In this document: positions 62,911 through 64,000 of the stretch, piece by piece
Position numbering within the stretch: the first letter of the stretch is position 1
How the letters are laid out: each line of letters opens with the position of its first letter
Assembly: GCF_029689925.1 (NCBI RefSeq)
Contig: NZ_CP121445.1
Location: forward strand, 737,001 to 801,000
Direction of reading: 5' to 3'
DNA: 64,000 bases
Source of the DNA: Anaerocolumna sp. AGMB13025
GTDB taxonomy: Bacteria; Bacillota; Clostridia; Lachnospirales; Lachnospiraceae
The notes under the pieces: generated by a model
What the model was told of the DNA's origin: nothing
Database searches by the model: none
The model's input: only the letters and a program-made list of their open reading frames with translations
Translations under genes and position numbers: made by a program

Positions 62911-63048
62911 ATGGCAGATTCTAATTTTAGAATCGTAAGAGGAAAAGAAATAAATAAGAAGTTCGTACGATATAAAGGAGCTGATTTATATAGCATGAGT
63001 CAGTCAAATTTTGAACAGATGGCTAAGAATATTGGAAACGATCTATAA
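62911..63048 (+). CDS. Truncated DUF6462-like (excisionase-type) small protein
   Basis: A 45-residue protein behind GAAAGGAGA. The stretch RYKGADLYSMSQSNFEQMAKNIG matches, as I recall it, the start of small helix-turn-helix proteins of clostridial conjugative elements (DUF6462/excisionase type). Those normally continue about 25 residues further through the rest of the DNA-binding fold; here a stop comes first. The next 130 bp include a coding-like run without a start (about 63054-63200). Probably a mobile-element remnant. Confidence 0.5.
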   Translation: MADSNFRIVRGKEINKKFVRYKGADLYSMSQSNFEQMAKNIGNDL

Positions 63049-63238
63049 ATTGAATAATCTTATACTGTAAATATGAGAGTTTTGATGACTACTTAGAGTC
63101 ATTGCAAAAGCTTTCAAATTTAAGTGATTCGGAATATATGGCGAACTATATAATATCTCTATCATCCATGTACAAAGTAAGGGTATATATATTGAGATGA
63201 AAAATAATCTGGATTACAACCATTTAATTCGGTTATTA

Positions 63239-63496
63239 TCATTCATCAATTTGAGCTTGTTCACATTCCAATCCTACAAAAAAGTCATTAAATTCGGCAT
63301 GAAAAATCATTTTCAATGCCACCAATTCACTAACACGAATATTCATACGGTTTGTTTCCAATTTAGCATAAGTGCTCTTAGAAATGTTAAGACCCATAAG
63401 ATGCATATGAGCAATGGTTTGATCTTGAGTCAATCCTGTCTTTTGTCTAAGTATCTGAATATTTCTTCCGATATCCATATCCGGTCTCAATTTCAT
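63239..63496 (-). CDS. XRE-family helix-turn-helix regulator
   Basis: This 85-residue protein is essentially one Cro/CI-type DNA-binding domain: IGRNIQILRQKTGLTQDQTIAHMHLMGLNISKSTYAKLETNRMNI (about 9-53). It starts behind GGGAAGG. Two copies of an inverted-repeat site lie in its own promoter region, so autorepression is likely. It lies beside a fragment of an integrative element and may be an orphan phage or ICE regulator. Confidence 0.82.
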   Translation of the reverse strand: MKLRPDMDIGRNIQILRQKTGLTQDQTIAHMHLMGLNISKSTYAKLETNRMNIRVSELVALKMIFHAEFNDFFVGLECEQAQIDE

Positions 63497-63519
63497 AGTT
63501 GTAAATCCTTCCCTGATAA

Positions 63520-63595
63520 TTCGTAATAACGAAATAATTTAGATTGATTTTACCTGTTATTTATATTATAATGTTTCGTAATAGCGAAATAATTC
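63520..63595 (-). promoter_or_regulatory. Twin operators and promoter of the XRE gene
   Basis: TTCGTAATAACGAAATAATT (63520-63539) and TTCGTAATAGCGAAATAATT (63575-63594) differ at one base; each holds a TTCG...CGAA inverted repeat. A minus-strand TATAAT lies at 63570-63565 between them, so the upstream copy would cover the -35 region and the other the early transcript. Confidence 0.65.
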
Positions 63596-63822
63596 TTTGT
63601 AACGACATAAAAGTTGAATTATTATGGATATGTGTAATTTATTCAAAAAAAAATGTGAATACTAAAATTCGTTTATCATTATGATGATCAGAAGAGCAGA
63701 TGAAATCTAAAAAGGCTTGTATTCAAAAGCATTAAATATATTGCCTTAAATGATTAATTTGCAGTATCGAAAAAGGTCATTTTCATATGAAACTAATATA
63801 GCTAAGTATTGGGGGGACTTAT

Positions 63823-64000
63823 ATGAGTAATAAGTATGGAATCCGAACAGAGAAAACGTTGAATCGCCTAAATATAATGGATATCTCAGAGCTTGATGGT
63901 ATGGTATTATCCAAATTTATTGAAAACTATCCCAACGAAAAAATAGAGAAGAGTTTTATTGCAGAAATGAACCAATGGGGATATTTGTATCCTAAAGAAG
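63823..64000 (+). CDS. Hypothetical protein, cut by the window end
   Basis: This is the first 59 codons of a gene starting at an ATG behind GGGGGGA. The visible part (MSNKYGIRTEKTLNRLNIMD and onward) is soluble and polar, with no recognisable motif. Confidence 0.5.
   Translation, partial: MSNKYGIRTEKTLNRLNIMDISELDGMVLSKFIENYPNEKIEKSFIAEMNQWGYLYPKE

Overview
The window looks like chromosome from a spore-forming, fermentative anaerobe of the Lachnospiraceae (Clostridia). The evidence is low G+C with strong AGGAGG ribosome binding sites, a ferredoxin-dependent energy metabolism (NifJ plus Ech hydrogenase), a greA-lysS operon, a collagen-like exosporium-type protein, and two Gfo/Idh/MocA oxidoreductases next to an AraC regulator. 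No rRNA, tRNA, CRISPR array or intact insertion sequence was seen.

Layout. 0-5 kb: accessory genes (predicted ATPase, TPR membrane protein, membrane metalloprotease, two paralogous zinc-ribbon membrane proteins). 5-10 kb: a nucleotidyltransferase, then a cysteine-type ABC importer preceded by a 28-residue leader peptide with a Ser-Cys-Cys-Cys run, a candidate attenuator. 10-18.7 kb: transglutaminase-like protein, dGTPase-like protein, GyrI-like protein, Mrr-like membrane nuclease, GNAT protein, hydrolase. 18.7-22.6 kb: nickel/cobalt module, with a long structured leader, an InrS-like sensor, two CsoR-type operators and an ECF importer (CbiMN-like, CbiQ, CbiO). 22.6-24.3 kb: collagen-like protein. 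24.5-32.5 kb: sugar genes (LacI regulator, GH4 glucosidase, BadF-type kinase; AraC regulator divergent from two oxidoreductases and a TIM-barrel isomerase). 33-44.6 kb: echABCDEF followed by hypA-B-F-C-D-E. 45-49.5 kb: L,D-transpeptidase, then a TetR-controlled operon (ABC exporter, small membrane protein, frameshifted MFS pump, KTR protein) that looks like mobile-element cargo. 50-56.6 kb: Wzy-like ligase, peroxiredoxin, AEC permease, and an AT-rich ABC operon beside the relic end of a radical SAM/SPASM maturase. 56.7-62.7 kb: nifJ, greA, lysS. 62.9-64 kb: fragment of a mobile-element gene, an XRE regulator with twin operators, and a gene cut by the window end.

How the parts fit. NifJ makes reduced ferredoxin from pyruvate; Ech oxidises it to H2 while pumping ions; HypABCDEF builds the NiFe(CN)2CO centre of Ech; and the ECF importer under a predicted nickel sensor would supply nickel. 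EchE already ends at its DPCxxC motif, which explains why no maturation protease gene is present.

Two themes recur. Short tandem repeats are unusually common, both between genes and inside coding sequence. The clearest cases are a 73-bp double-hairpin repeat between echB and echC and a 12-residue repeat inserted into HypF. Several operators can also be read directly as inverted repeats next to good promoters. All calls come from reading the sequence; no database search was run.
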